This document shows, piece after piece, positions 1-9,488 of a stretch of 64,000 nt of DNA (positions are counted from its first letter, which is position 1; every line of letters begins with the position of its first letter). Under the pieces are notes generated by a model, which searched no databases, was not told where the DNA came from, and saw nothing but the letters and a program-made list of their open reading frames with translations. The translations under genes and the position numbers were made by a program. Where the stretch lies: contig JAMXDE010000007.1 in NCBI GenBank assembly GCA_026770025.1, positions 1,674,001 to 1,738,000 on the forward strand. The letters are read 5' to 3'. This DNA comes from Craspedostauros australis (taxonomy: Eukaryota > Bacillariophyta > Bacillariophyceae > Mastogloiales > Achnanthaceae).

Positions 1-204
1 AACGAGCTCCAGTTCATGGCCAACACGTTGAAGCCGTATCTGGGAGAGACTGCGATGGAGATCATCGACGCCACGCGGCACATGCTCATCACGAAGGCAG
101 GCCGGGGCGGTGGCGTCGAAGGGGACGGGCCGAATGGTCTGGCAGCGTTGGAGGATTTGGAACGTCTCGGCAGAGTGTATGTTCTGTGTTTGGGCGAGTC
201 CTAA
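1..204 (+). CDS. 3' end of an unrecognised protein (partial)
   Basis: An open frame runs in from the left edge and ends at a TAA, giving about 67 C-terminal residues that include KPYLGETAMEIIDATRHM and a Gly-rich patch. The first half reads like an amphipathic helical C-terminus and codon use resembles the neighbouring genes. The last 15 residues are less convincing, so the true end could be at an unseen splice site. I do not recognise the family. It is convergent with the ankyrin-like gene on the other strand. Confidence 0.4.
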   Translation, partial: NELQFMANTLKPYLGETAMEIIDATRHMLITKAGRGGGVEGDGPNGLAALEDLERLGRVYVLCLGES

Positions 205-508
205 CTTTTAATATAGCACACATGATAAGCACTGAAGCGCATGTCCGTGCACGAGTGATTTTGCTACGGATTTGCAGAAAGATGATCGGTAATAGAGTAA
301 TTGCGCGTACCGAATGCTCCACCCAATTGCGGTTGTCCATCATGATGATTGGGCCGTACCAGTGCGGCTGCACTTGTGGCTGTTGCTGTGAAATTCCCCT
401 GACTTTTGTCTGTCTAAAGCATTACTCCATGCGAATTAATGGTGGAGCAGGACCATGGCCTCAAACGATCCATCCACACGCCATGTCACGCCACTCTGGA
501 GAGTCGCA
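205..508. other. Intergenic, shared 3' flank
   Basis: About 300 bases between two convergent genes. I see no RNA gene, repeat or convincing reading frame. Confidence 0.5.
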
Positions 509-3412
509 TCACGCAAAACAGGAGATGAGGACCTTGGGACTGGATCGCAGCAACCCGTAGATGGTGCGTATCGATTGCACATCCTGCGGCGCGTCGTTGG
601 GTTCCGCCGCCGCGGCCGCCGTCATGAAGGGATACAGGCTGCTCGTCTTGGATTGGATCTTGATGGCCTTGGGAAAGGCGCGGACGAGACGGCGCACACC
701 GAGATCCCATGTCGTGCCCGTGCGCAGGGCCAATTCCAACGGCGTCTCACCGCGGTTGTTGCGTTTCTTGGCGCCGTCCTGGTACTCCTCGAGCAAGCGC
801 GCGATGGCTTGCGATTTGCGGTAGGCCACGACGGATTCGGCCTTGTTGCTGCTCGTGCCGACCTCGTCGTTGGGGAAGGTCCAGCCGCAGACGAGATGGA
901 GCGGGAGGTTCTCGACGCCGTCCTTGCTTTCCAACGTCTGCTGCACCTGTTTGGGGAATGCGTAGAGGGCGATGGTGAGGAGCTGGACGGGACATCCGAC
1001 CTGCCAGGCGGCGGTGTGGACCGCGGCGAATTTGGCGCCCTTGCGCTTTTGCTTGAGGGATCCGTACTTGAGGATCATGACGGCCCACTTCCACACCCAC
1101 CATTTGCTGACCTGCTTGATGACGTCCTGGCGTTTGGAGGGTGTGCTGAGGGCGCTCCACACGCTGCCCTCGTCGTCGCTGTCGTAAATCTCGTCAATGA
1201 CCGTCTTGGAGAAGGCATCGGCGTTGCATTTGTACAGGTACTCGATGGGACCTTCGACGACCGTCTTTGTTTTGATGAGGGATTTGTCGTTGATGGTGCC
1301 ACGTTGGGCGCTCTGTTTCTGATCGTGATCGTTGTCATTGGCATCGTCGTCAGCATTGTCATTGTCATGATCACCATCGGCATCATCGTGATCGTCGTTC
1401 TTGTTCTTGACGACCTTCTGGCGCAAGCGCAAATTGGCATGTTCCGCGCCATGCATGAGCAGGAGCCGCAGAACGGCCGTCGACGTGCGGCCCAATCCAT
1501 CGGCCTCCTCCTTATTCTTGTGATGATGGCTGTAGCTGACGATGTGAATATCGATGGGCGACAGACCTTCCGTCGTGAAGACGGCGAACGCTTCGGGACA
1601 GTACTGATGAAAGAGCTCGATCATCTTGGCGGCCTCGTCGACCTGGTACTTGTCGGAACAGACGAGGCAAGCGTAGACGAGGGGCGTGTAACCATTGAGC
1701 GTGCAGGTTTGCTTGGCCGCGTCTGGATTGAGCTGCAGCAAGGCATCGAGGATGGCCAACGGCGCCGCGTCGAGTTCGTTGTCGGTGGATTTGAATTCCT
1801 GGATGTATCCCGTGCGGCTCATGACGGCCATGTGGAGGGCGGTCGTGCCGTCCTTGGAGGAGACGAACTTGGCGCCGACGGAGGCTTCGCCCTTGGAGTC
1901 GTCGGCGCATAGGTCCAGGACGTCGTCCCATCGGCATTTGCGCGCCCTGCGGTAGAGCTGCGGGGTGATGGTGATGGCGCCGAAGCTGTTCTTGCTGGAG
2001 TGCGGGCTCTTGCTGGCGCCGCTGGAGCTGCCGTGGCCGGAGCCGCGGTTCATGGACCTGCCGCGGCTGCGGCTGCGCAGTCGGTTGATGAGTCGTTTGG
2101 AGGAGCCGACTATGCGTTTGGGACTGAGCATGGATGATTTGGAGGATCTGCTGTGGTTGGAATCGGACAGTCCGGACTTGCTGTTGTTGTGCGCGCTGGA
2201 TTGGTTGTTGTTGTTGTTGTTGTTGTCATCGTTCAAGCCTTCCTCATGCACGGATCCCTCGTGGCTTTCGTCATCGTCCAGGCACTCGAGCTCGGACACC
2301 AGCGATTGCGAGGCTGGCTTGCGGCTGTGCTTTTGGTTCTTGCTGTTCCTCTTTGGCTTTCTCTTGGCGACGCTCTTTGGCTTGTCCCCCTTGCGCAAGC
2401 GGCTGCGGCTGCGCCGCTGTTTGTTGTGCTTTGCCAGTTCCACATCGTCGTCGTCCTGTTCATGGTCATGGTCCTGTTCATTCTGTTCATGGTCCTGCTT
2501 TTCGTGGTCCTGCTGTTCATGTTCATCGCTGGATTGGTGATGGTTGTTGCGACTGCCGTGACCAGCACCATCGTCATGCTCGTCGCTGGTGTGCCTGTGC
2601 TTGCTGCTGCTGCTGTCATGACTGGTGCTGTGCCTGCGACCGCTGGAGTGATTGACGTTGTTCTCATCGCCAACAGCGTCGCCATCGTCCTTGCGGTTGG
2701 AGGCAGTGGTGTGGTTGGATCGGTTGTCCTTCCTGCCCAGAGTCATGCGGTCCTTCATGGCGCCCCATGATCTGCTGCGCGGCTTGCGCGGCTGCGTCTT
2801 GCCGCCATTCTGTCCTCTCTTGGTCTTCTTGTTGGTCTCGTTGCTGTTGCTGCTGTGGTTGCTGTGATGGCTGTTGTTGTTGTTGTTGTTGTTATGGTTG
2901 CCGTGGCTGTTGCGACTCAGCATGGACGAACGCGACGTCCTGTGGGCATGCAGACTGCCGCTCTTGGGTTTGGAAGTGCTGAACGAGGACAGCGATGCCG
3001 ACAGCGACGCAGCCTCCGATCCTCCAGGCGAGAAAGGCGCCTCCGAGGTGGAGTTGGCTCGGTTCTTGCGTCCGCCTCGTTTCGGCGTGTCATGGTGGCT
3101 GCTGCCGCCAATGTTGCCGTTGTAGCCGTTGCTGCTGTTGGTATCGCCATTGCTGTCCTTGTTATCTTTGTCTCTGCTGCTGCCGCGGCTCTTCCCCATG
3201 AGGCGCTTGAAGACGTCCGGCGTCCTGGATCGCTGCTTGGCTCTGACGCCTTTCCCGTCTGCGCTGTGGGTGCTGTGAATGCCAGGCGATGTCACGGATC
3301 CGGATTTCCTTCGAATCGATCTCGACGAGGGTGATGGAGTGTGGGGGGAGTGCGCGGATGCGTCCGTCTTGCCTGGCGTCGTCATGGCCGTCGCCGTCGC
3401 TGTCGTGGCCAT
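509..3412 (-). CDS. Ankyrin-like protein with long disordered N-terminal half
   Basis: A single-exon frame of 967 residues from an ATG at 3412 to a TGA at 509. Roughly the first 480 residues are disordered and rich in Ser, Asn, His, Lys and Arg, with poly-Asn and His/Asp/Gln runs, and no membrane segment is visible. The C-terminal half is folded and ankyrin-like: DGTTALHMAVMSR, NGYTPLVYACLV, VENLPLHLVCGW and RGETPLELALRTG are spaced like divergent ankyrin repeats, with an Asp-rich insert between them. Such degenerate ankyrin proteins are a common expanded class in diatoms and normally mediate protein contacts. No catalytic motif is visible and the partner is unknown. The long frames on the opposite strand are shadows of the trinucleotide-rich coding sequence. 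Confidence 0.8.
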   Translation of the reverse strand: MATTATATAMTTPGKTDASAHSPHTPSPSSRSIRRKSGSVTSPGIHSTHSADGKGVRAKQRSRTPDVFKRLMGKSRGSSRDKDNKDSNGDTNSSNGYNGNIGGSSHHDTPKRGGRKNRANSTSEAPFSPGGSEAASLSASLSSFSTSKPKSGSLHAHRTSRSSMLSRNSHGNHNNNNNNNSHHSNHSSNSNETNKKTKRGQNGGKTQPRKPRSRSWGAMKDRMTLGRKDNRSNHTTASNRKDDGDAVGDENNVNHSSGRRHSTSHDSSSSKHRHTSDEHDDGAGHGSRNNHHQSSDEHEQQDHEKQDHEQNEQDHDHEQDDDDVELAKHNKQRRSRSRLRKGDKPKSVAKRKPKRNSKNQKHSRKPASQSLVSELECLDDDESHEGSVHEEGLNDDNNNNNNNQSSAHNNSKSGLSDSNHSRSSKSSMLSPKRIVGSSKRLINRLRSRSRGRSMNRGSGHGSSSGASKSPHSSKNSFGAITITPQLYRRARKCRWDDVLDLCADDSKGEASVGAKFVSSKDGTTALHMAVMSRTGYIQEFKSTDNELDAAPLAILDALLQLNPDAAKQTCTLNGYTPLVYACLVCSDKYQVDEAAKMIELFHQYCPEAFAVFTTEGLSPIDIHIVSYSHHHKNKEEADGLGRTSTAVLRLLLMHGAEHANLRLRQKVVKNKNDDHDDADGDHDNDNADDDANDNDHDQKQSAQRGTINDKSLIKTKTVVEGPIEYLYKCNADAFSKTVIDEIYDSDDEGSVWSALSTPSKRQDVIKQVSKWWVWKWAVMILKYGSLKQKRKGAKFAAVHTAAWQVGCPVQLLTIALYAFPKQVQQTLESKDGVENLPLHLVCGWTFPNDEVGTSSNKAESVVAYRKSQAIARLLEEYQDGAKKRNNRGETPLELALRTGTTWDLGVRRLVRAFPKAIKIQSKTSSLYPFMTAAAAAEPNDAPQDVQSIRTIYGLLRSSPKVLISCFA

Positions 3413-3415
3413 CGT

Positions 3416-3451
3416 TCCTGTATCGATCCTGTATCGATCCTGTATCGATCC
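3416..3451. repeat. 11-bp tandem repeat, about 3 copies
   Basis: Three nearly exact copies of TATCGATCCTG lie just upstream of the ankyrin-like gene's ATG, in its 5' leader or promoter. Each contains an ATCGAT palindrome. Role unknown. Confidence 0.8.
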
Positions 3452-4373
3452 TTTGGTCGTGTCACTGAGGATCTTGGTGGCAATTATTATAGAATAGTAC
3501 AGAGCACTCGCGGTGAAGACACTCTACTCGTACTTTTCGCAACCGCGTACGAGTATTGCTGGAGTCTGCTGATCTGGTCAGAGCACCCTATCCGTGTGAG
3601 TATTGGTGTTAGTATTTGTAATAGCAATAGTAATAGTATGCTACGAGTTCCACTGTTCCAATGGACGGGATTGCTCTCTCTCTCCTCTCCTCAACTCGCA
3701 AGTAGTGTGATGCGGTGGTTCCTCGCCTTGCCTCGCCTCTCCTGTCTTGTCCACGTGTGTTTCCCGAGCGGAGTGAAACACCCAAAAGACCAAAATCAGC
3801 TCAACCACAACAACAATCGCAGTCACCACAAAACCACTAGGATCCTGGCCGTTGAACTACCTCTGGTCATCCGTCGTTCTTTCCTTCGCCTCGCGACGAA
3901 AAGCCTCGTTTGCGCGCCCTTGTTGTGCACGTCCGCTTAGCCGCGCGTCGTGCTGCTATGCCCATGTGACTGTTTGTCTGTCTTCGTTGGTTGCTGGGTG
4001 CGCGATGATGTGTTCGCGAAACCATCGTCAAGTTTGGGCTTGTTTCGATGTCAACGTGACATGCAACGCGACACCCTATTATACACGACTGGAACTGATT
4101 GGGTTTGCGGTAATACTTGATAACAAGTAGTTTTGTGACGAAATTGTATCCATACACAGATGGAATTCCAAGCACGATGTCTGAAATACACAAAATTGGG
4201 ACAGGTTGAAACAGACTTTTCTCCGATCTCCAAGCGAATAGAGAATAGCACCTTGACATTCTCTAGATATAGACAATGTAGACTGTTGTGGAGAACCTTG
4301 GAATTTGTTGAGCAGTCGCACGGAGTTACCGACGACTACTCTTCCGCAGACTCCTCCAAGAGGGCATTATCCA

Positions 4374-4411
4374 CTATCTATCTATCTATCTATCTATCTG
4401 TCTATCTATCT
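4374..4411. repeat. TATC microsatellite
   Basis: About nine CTAT/TATC units with one G substitution, in the intergenic region upstream of the sensor gene. Confidence 0.9.
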
Positions 4412-5407
4412 TGAAACACAATGTACAACCAACTCTGCGACACTACCACAAGTATGCACGGATACATCCGATCAATGTTGGTGTCTGTGTGGACGCAAAC
4501 ATTGTTTTGTGAAACACCTTCTGTGCTCGTGCAATATTTGTGTGCGAAGAACCACGGCGCTTTGCTCTCATGGGCCAGAAAGGAGAATTGTTGTGGGGAT
4601 GGAGAGTTTTCCCCTTCCACTACCCGAAATGGAATCTCAATTGCCCATCTTCGACCCTACTATATTCGACAACGACATTCGCGGCTGCGACTTGTTTACT
4701 TCACAGTGGCCCAAGCGTTATTATAACACTCGTGTCACATCACTCCGTCACGACACAAAACCATTGGAACCAAATCACATCTTCAATCCATGCAATCACG
4801 TGGCGCCAGTGGTTGCCAAGGGTTGGTGACAGATGGCTTCTGCCACACAAGTGTCAATGTGCCTCACTTGAATGATTGATACTACAAATACGTACTTCAA
4901 GAAAGCATCACAAGCATCCAAAGCCTCGGCGTTGCCAAGTCTTCCACATGCGTTGCCTCCTTTGGGATGGCTGATCATTCACTCACCTTGCGTTTGGCGC
5001 CACCCTGTTGACACAAACATCACAGAAGAGAGGGAACAGCTCGTCTTCTGCAGCCTCGTCATCCTCCGCTTCTACCGTCATTGTCATCTGCAGCCATACC
5101 ACACTCTGCAGTGGGTTTCACTTTCATCACAAGCAAACGTCAACTCCTCCTCCATCTGCGGCAGAACACCATCACACCAACACCTCCATCTTGTCTCTGC
5201 GCTGCCAAAGAATCACACAGCAGCATCGTCGCCCTGTCCTGCAGTGTCCTGTCCATCCGCAAAGTGTGCATCGCACAACAGACACCAAGAGAGGAGGCAA
5301 CGAGGAGCCAACGAGAGGACTCATCGATCCTCGCCAGCCAAAGTCAAACGCAACAGCAAACGATCCAACACGTATCGAGCAACAGCGTCGTCCCAACTCT
5401 CCCATCA

Positions 5408-8400
5408 ATGGCGGGCATGGAGTCGTCGTGTGGCGCGGGCGCTGTCGCAGCAAGCCGTGCTGCCACGCCCCATTGCGATGCAAAGCAATCACCTGCTTCG
5501 GCGCAGCATGACGCAGCATCGTCTGGATTGGAGTCGCCCACCAAACCAGCTGCCGTTGCAGAACATGGTGGCAGCGGTGTTGGCCAGAGTTGTAGTACCG
5601 TCAACAAGGCCACGTCAGGAAGCAACGGCAACAACAACAACAACGAGAATCACTGCGAGAATACGAGAACCAGCAAAAACGAACGCATCCAAAATCACGA
5701 ACAGCAACGACAGGCACAACAACAACAACCAGAACAAGCACAAGAACAGGAGCAACAGGAGAAAGACGACGCGAACAGGGCATACAGAAATCCAATCGAT
5801 GCAACAGCCGATCGGAGGGACAATGCGACCACAGAACCACCGATTCCTCCAGCCACGCAGATGAAGCCAAGCCCCCAAGAGCGACGCCAATCACTCACCA
5901 AGGTACGAGCGCATGGTGGCGTCACGAATAGGAGTATCTCAGCCGTTAGCACCAGCACGGTCAATAGCAATAGCAATAACGACAGCGACGACAGCGGCAA
6001 CGACTGGCTGCCTCGCATGACCTTGCTGGGCGGGCTGCTCAACCTGGATGGCGCCACCGATGAATTGGAAAGCGTCGTCGGCGACTTCCTGCGGACGGGA
6101 TGCCTCGTCGGCATTATCGTGTGGATCATCCTCGTGGCCGCCGCGCTCCTCCTGGCACCCGCGGAATCCTTCGAAAGGCTCGAGGGGATGGAATTGCGCG
6201 CCAACCACACCGTCCTGGCGCTGCTTCTCTCCGTCAATGGCGTCCACTTCATGCGGCTCATCGTCCGAGACAACGGCACCGCCTTCGTACGGACGGGGGT
6301 ACTGCTGGGTGTCATCACCGTCGAGGGCATCGCCATGGTGTCCGTCTCTCTCCTCGCCTTCTTTCCAACGCCCGTCGTCATCGACCCCGTCACGGGCATG
6401 AGATGCCATCTCGTCCGCTGGGCGGAATGGACCGTGCTGGCCTTCCTCATGACCTTCATGACGGAAAGCATAGACCTTCCCCTGCAGGGTGGTGACACAT
6501 CCACCGCCTGGTTGCACGGCATCGCTATCGGTGCCAGCACGATCGTCGGTGGCCTATTCCCCCTGTGCCAAACGCTGCGTCAGTGGTTGATCTTGTGCAC
6601 GATATCCTGCGCCCTCTTCTCATCCATCTACATTCGCGTCTACCAACGCATGCAGAGACTCAAGACCATGCCGCGCGGCGGGACGGTCCAGGCGAAGGAG
6701 GACTACGAACGTGCCGAGTACAGTCTCAGAATCATCTCGGTGTGCTGCATATCATGGACGGGTCTCGTCCTGGCCTTCTTCTTCTGCTGTCTGGCGCCGC
6801 ATTTTGCACCGCCGGGATCCTTCCTTTCCAGCCACGAGCTTATTCTGGTCACGGAGAGCATGTTCGAACTCCTGTCGAAGGCGTGGTACCTGCAGCTCCT
6901 GGTCGAGGTCCACAGCAGGCTCTTCGACAATGCCACCCGCACCGTGCGGAGATTGGAGGAAGTGCGGCGATTGATGTCGGCGATTTGGGAAACCTCGTCG
7001 GACGTCATGGCGCTGTGCTCCTCCAAGGATGATCATATCCTCACGCTGGTCAGCCCATCATTCTTCATGGTCCAGCAGGATCGCGACTCGATACAGACGC
7101 CGGCTAAATTGGCGCACGATGCCGAATCGCAATCCAATGGCGTCGCCGGTGCGACGACGATACTGGAAATCGATCCCAAGGATGGATCGCATCGCACCTT
7201 CGCCATCAATCTGTCGGAGCCGGTCTCGCGACAAACGGCGATGAAGCTCAACCGGTCCAACGCAGATCGCAGATCCGGCACCATTCACAAGGATGATTCC
7301 ACCATCACGAAAAACACCGCGGTACTCTCCGAGCTCATCTGCCGCATCTACGACGGTCACGGCCGGGCCAGCACGCACATCGATCACATGTACAGAATCG
7401 ATTCCAATCAGGAAGAATACAAAATCAGCTGCGAGGCCAAGGTCACCAACCTGCAGCACTCCGCGCATCTCATCGTGCTGCGAGATATATCGGAACGCTT
7501 CCAACGATTCGAAACGGAGAAGAAGCTAATAGGGGAGATCACGGCACGGCGCAAGGATGCCGAGGCCAACCGCTTCACGCGCCACGAAGTCAAGAATGGG
7601 ATCTTGGCTGCCATCGGGTTGTTGGACTCCCTCAAGGATGCATCGGCGAAACGGGATGACAACAGCAGCGGAGGGGGGCCATCGTCGGACGATGCTGCCG
7701 GGGATAGCGACGGCGAGCCCGGAACCGGCGTGTCCGAGTACGACGAATGCCTTGGCGAATTGGACAACACGCTGCGCGATATACTGGACACCATCATGGA
7801 CCATGCAATGAGCCGCGAAGTCATTTACGAGGAGTACAAGGTGCGACGCGAAAAGATCAAGGTGCCACAAGTGCTCACGGCCATCCGACGCCACACCAGC
7901 TGGAACGATTCTCGATTTCCACTGGAGATGGAGCCGTTCCCGTTCCCCGTGATCGGCATGGACCCGCGGTTGCTGCGGTACATCTACCAGAACGCGGTAT
8001 CCAACGCATGCCGGTACGGCGATTCGGACAAAAACATCACGACGTCCATCATGTACGACGAAGGCAAGAAGGAATTTCAGATGCAGGTCATCAACGCGCC
8101 GGGTCCGGGCCATGAGCATCTGCGGGGCATCGATCCGGACGAAGTCAACGCGATGGTCTTCTCGCCCAGCACGCGGTTGCACACCAAATCGGAAGATGAA
8201 GAATTCGTCACAGTGACGGGCTCCAGCGGTGACGGCGCATGGATCATGCAAAAGTGCGCCAAGACGCTGAAGGGAGAATGCAGCATCAAATTCGAGCCAG
8301 CCCGCACGGTCTTCTCCTTCCATTGCCCCGCCAAGTCGTACATCGTAGTGGAGAGGAAGAAGGCCAAGGAAACCCAAACCTTCACGGAGCTGCCTGCCAA

Positions 8401-9244
8401 CACATGGGGTGTTGTCATTGACGATTCTGGCATTCAGCGCAAGTTGATGGATCGATTCTTGAAGATAGCGGGCATCCCGAAGGACAAGCGCATCATCGTC
8501 GGCAAGGATTCGAAAGAGATATACGGCTTCTGCGACATGGTCGTCGACTTGCTCCGAGATCAGCCGGAGGGCAAGTTCTTGGTCATCGCCGACGAAAACT
8601 TGGAGGTCGTCGAAGGAGCCGCGATGCACGGCACCGTCTCGGGGTCTCTGTGCATCCAACGCATCCTGGAACGATTGGAGCCGTCGGAGGAATCGCGACT
8701 TCTGGCGCTCGTGCGCAGCGCCAACGATTCCAATTCCGACATTGAAACCTACAACGCGCGTGCGCACGGTTACTTGCACAAGGCACCGATCGACAAGCAC
8801 GGTGTCATCGGTGCCATCCGACCATGGTGGTTGAAACGATTTCCGATGCATTCGGACCAACCCGCCGCGGCCAACTTGCTGCGTCAGGACAGCGTCAACA
8901 GCCTGGACAGCGACTTCACGTACGACCCCTTCCACGACATCCACTCCATCCTCGACGTCATCGATGCGCTGTGCAACGTGCACGACGTTATATCGTTGCG
9001 AAAGCGATGGCGCACGATTCAGGATCGATTGCAACGGCTCAAGGGCGATCTGAAGACGGTCATCCCGGAGGCCAAGACGGAGACGAGCGACGCCCTGGAG
9101 GAGGTGCTTCAGGCGATCGACGACCTAAGGTTCGGCGATTTCCCGGAGGATCTGCAAGAGCGATGGGGTGCCGTGAGACGTTCCGCGATCAAGATCATGG
9201 ACGCGGAGCATCGTAAGCAACAGAACTTGGTCAGTGGGAGCTAA
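5408..9244 (+). CDS. Candidate enzymorhodopsin: 8-TM microbial-rhodopsin-like hybrid histidine kinase
   Basis: Intronless, 1278 residues; the first in-frame ATG (MAGMES) is used because the open frame upstream has none. Residues 1-220 are disordered. Eight hydrophobic helices follow at about 231-250, 267-287, 297-320, 336-356, 367-387, 393-412, 441-465 and 475-497. Helix 4 has RWAEW (R337, E340), matching RYAEW/RYADW of helix C in microbial rhodopsins, where the acid is the Schiff-base counterion. Helix 8 has ELLSK (E487, S490, K491), matching the D-x-x-S-K retinal-lysine site of helix G. One extra N-terminal helix is the topology known for cyclase- and phosphodiesterase-rhodopsins. Then come a PAS-like region (about 520-715, ending in RDISERFQRFE), a HisKA box RHEVKNGI (H726), a HATPase with N box NAVSNA (N862, N866) but a weak G1 box, and a receiver domain with D1005/D1006, D1062, S1104 and K1125. 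A helical tail follows. Kinase/receiver architecture is clear; retinal binding is inferred from motifs. Likely a membrane light or chemical sensor. Confidence 0.8.
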   Translation: MAGMESSCGAGAVAASRAATPHCDAKQSPASAQHDAASSGLESPTKPAAVAEHGGSGVGQSCSTVNKATSGSNGNNNNNENHCENTRTSKNERIQNHEQQRQAQQQQPEQAQEQEQQEKDDANRAYRNPIDATADRRDNATTEPPIPPATQMKPSPQERRQSLTKVRAHGGVTNRSISAVSTSTVNSNSNNDSDDSGNDWLPRMTLLGGLLNLDGATDELESVVGDFLRTGCLVGIIVWIILVAAALLLAPAESFERLEGMELRANHTVLALLLSVNGVHFMRLIVRDNGTAFVRTGVLLGVITVEGIAMVSVSLLAFFPTPVVIDPVTGMRCHLVRWAEWTVLAFLMTFMTESIDLPLQGGDTSTAWLHGIAIGASTIVGGLFPLCQTLRQWLILCTISCALFSSIYIRVYQRMQRLKTMPRGGTVQAKEDYERAEYSLRIISVCCISWTGLVLAFFFCCLAPHFAPPGSFLSSHELILVTESMFELLSKAWYLQLLVEVHSRLFDNATRTVRRLEEVRRLMSAIWETSSDVMALCSSKDDHILTLVSPSFFMVQQDRDSIQTPAKLAHDAESQSNGVAGATTILEIDPKDGSHRTFAINLSEPVSRQTAMKLNRSNADRRSGTIHKDDSTITKNTAVLSELICRIYDGHGRASTHIDHMYRIDSNQEEYKISCEAKVTNLQHSAHLIVLRDISERFQRFETEKKLIGEITARRKDAEANRFTRHEVKNGILAAIGLLDSLKDASAKRDDNSSGGGPSSDDAAGDSDGEPGTGVSEYDECLGELDNTLRDILDTIMDHAMSREVIYEEYKVRREKIKVPQVLTAIRRHTSWNDSRFPLEMEPFPFPVIGMDPRLLRYIYQNAVSNACRYGDSDKNITTSIMYDEGKKEFQMQVINAPGPGHEHLRGIDPDEVNAMVFSPSTRLHTKSEDEEFVTVTGSSGDGAWIMQKCAKTLKGECSIKFEPARTVFSFHCPAKSYIVVERKKAKETQTFTELPANTWGVVIDDSGIQRKLMDRFLKIAGIPKDKRIIVGKDSKEIYGFCDMVVDLLRDQPEGKFLVIADENLEVVEGAAMHGTVSGSLCIQRILERLEPSEESRLLALVRSANDSNSDIETYNARAHGYLHKAPIDKHGVIGAIRPWWLKRFPMHSDQPAAANLLRQDSVNSLDSDFTYDPFHDIHSILDVIDALCNVHDVISLRKRWRTIQDRLQRLKGDLKTVIPEAKTETSDALEEVLQAIDDLRFGDFPEDLQERWGAVRRSAIKIMDAEHRKQQNLVSGS

Positions 9245-9488
9245 TTTTTGAACAAATAGTTCGACGTTGCGATACGCTAGTCTCACGAGGACGAGCTACA
9301 AGTTCGAGTGCTTGTCATGTTCAATCAACCATAATACATGGAGCATACCACCAATTACTACAAATACTAATACTGCGATGTTCTGCGTATTGCATACTCT
9401 ACTACTAGTACTGTACTCGCACATCACAGTGTTTTAGAGGTGATGCGATGACAAGACTTGTGCACCGCTCTGCGCTGCTGCTGCTGGT

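Larger units (their letters stand above)
3413..5407. other. Divergent intergenic region with both 5' leaders
   Basis: About 2 kb between the starts of the ankyrin-like gene (-) and the rhodopsin-like sensor gene (+). It must hold both promoters. It carries an 11-bp tandem repeat and a TATC microsatellite. From 5081 to 5407 the sensor's frame is open but has no ATG, so I treat it as leader. An ATG at 4872 in another frame stays open past 5408; if transcribed it would be an overlapping upstream frame, which suggests that transcription starts downstream of it. Confidence 0.5.

Noticed and set aside
455-1912. Long plus-strand open frame opposite the ankyrin-like gene
   Set aside because: It is antisense to clear ankyrin-like coding sequence, has no domain, and follows from the codon bias of the real gene.
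1965-2770. Leu/Cys/Val-rich plus-strand frames that look membrane-like
   Set aside because: They are mirror images of GTT/TTG runs coding for Asn, His, Gln and Lys on the true strand.
5081-5407. N-terminal extension of the sensor
   Set aside because: The frame is open but has no ATG, and the sequence reads like CA-rich leader.
4872-5864. 330-residue plus-strand frame overlapping the sensor gene's start
   Set aside because: It is Ser/Thr/Arg/His-biased, has no domain, and overlaps a well-supported frame.
7526-9034. 502-residue minus-strand frame opposite the kinase and receiver domains
   Set aside because: Shadow frame; the plus strand carries all recognisable motifs.
5408-9244. Bacterial contamination as the source of the histidine kinase
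   Set aside because: The gene lies between eukaryotic-type genes, has the same trinucleotide-rich disordered N-terminus, and no bacterial gene order surrounds it.
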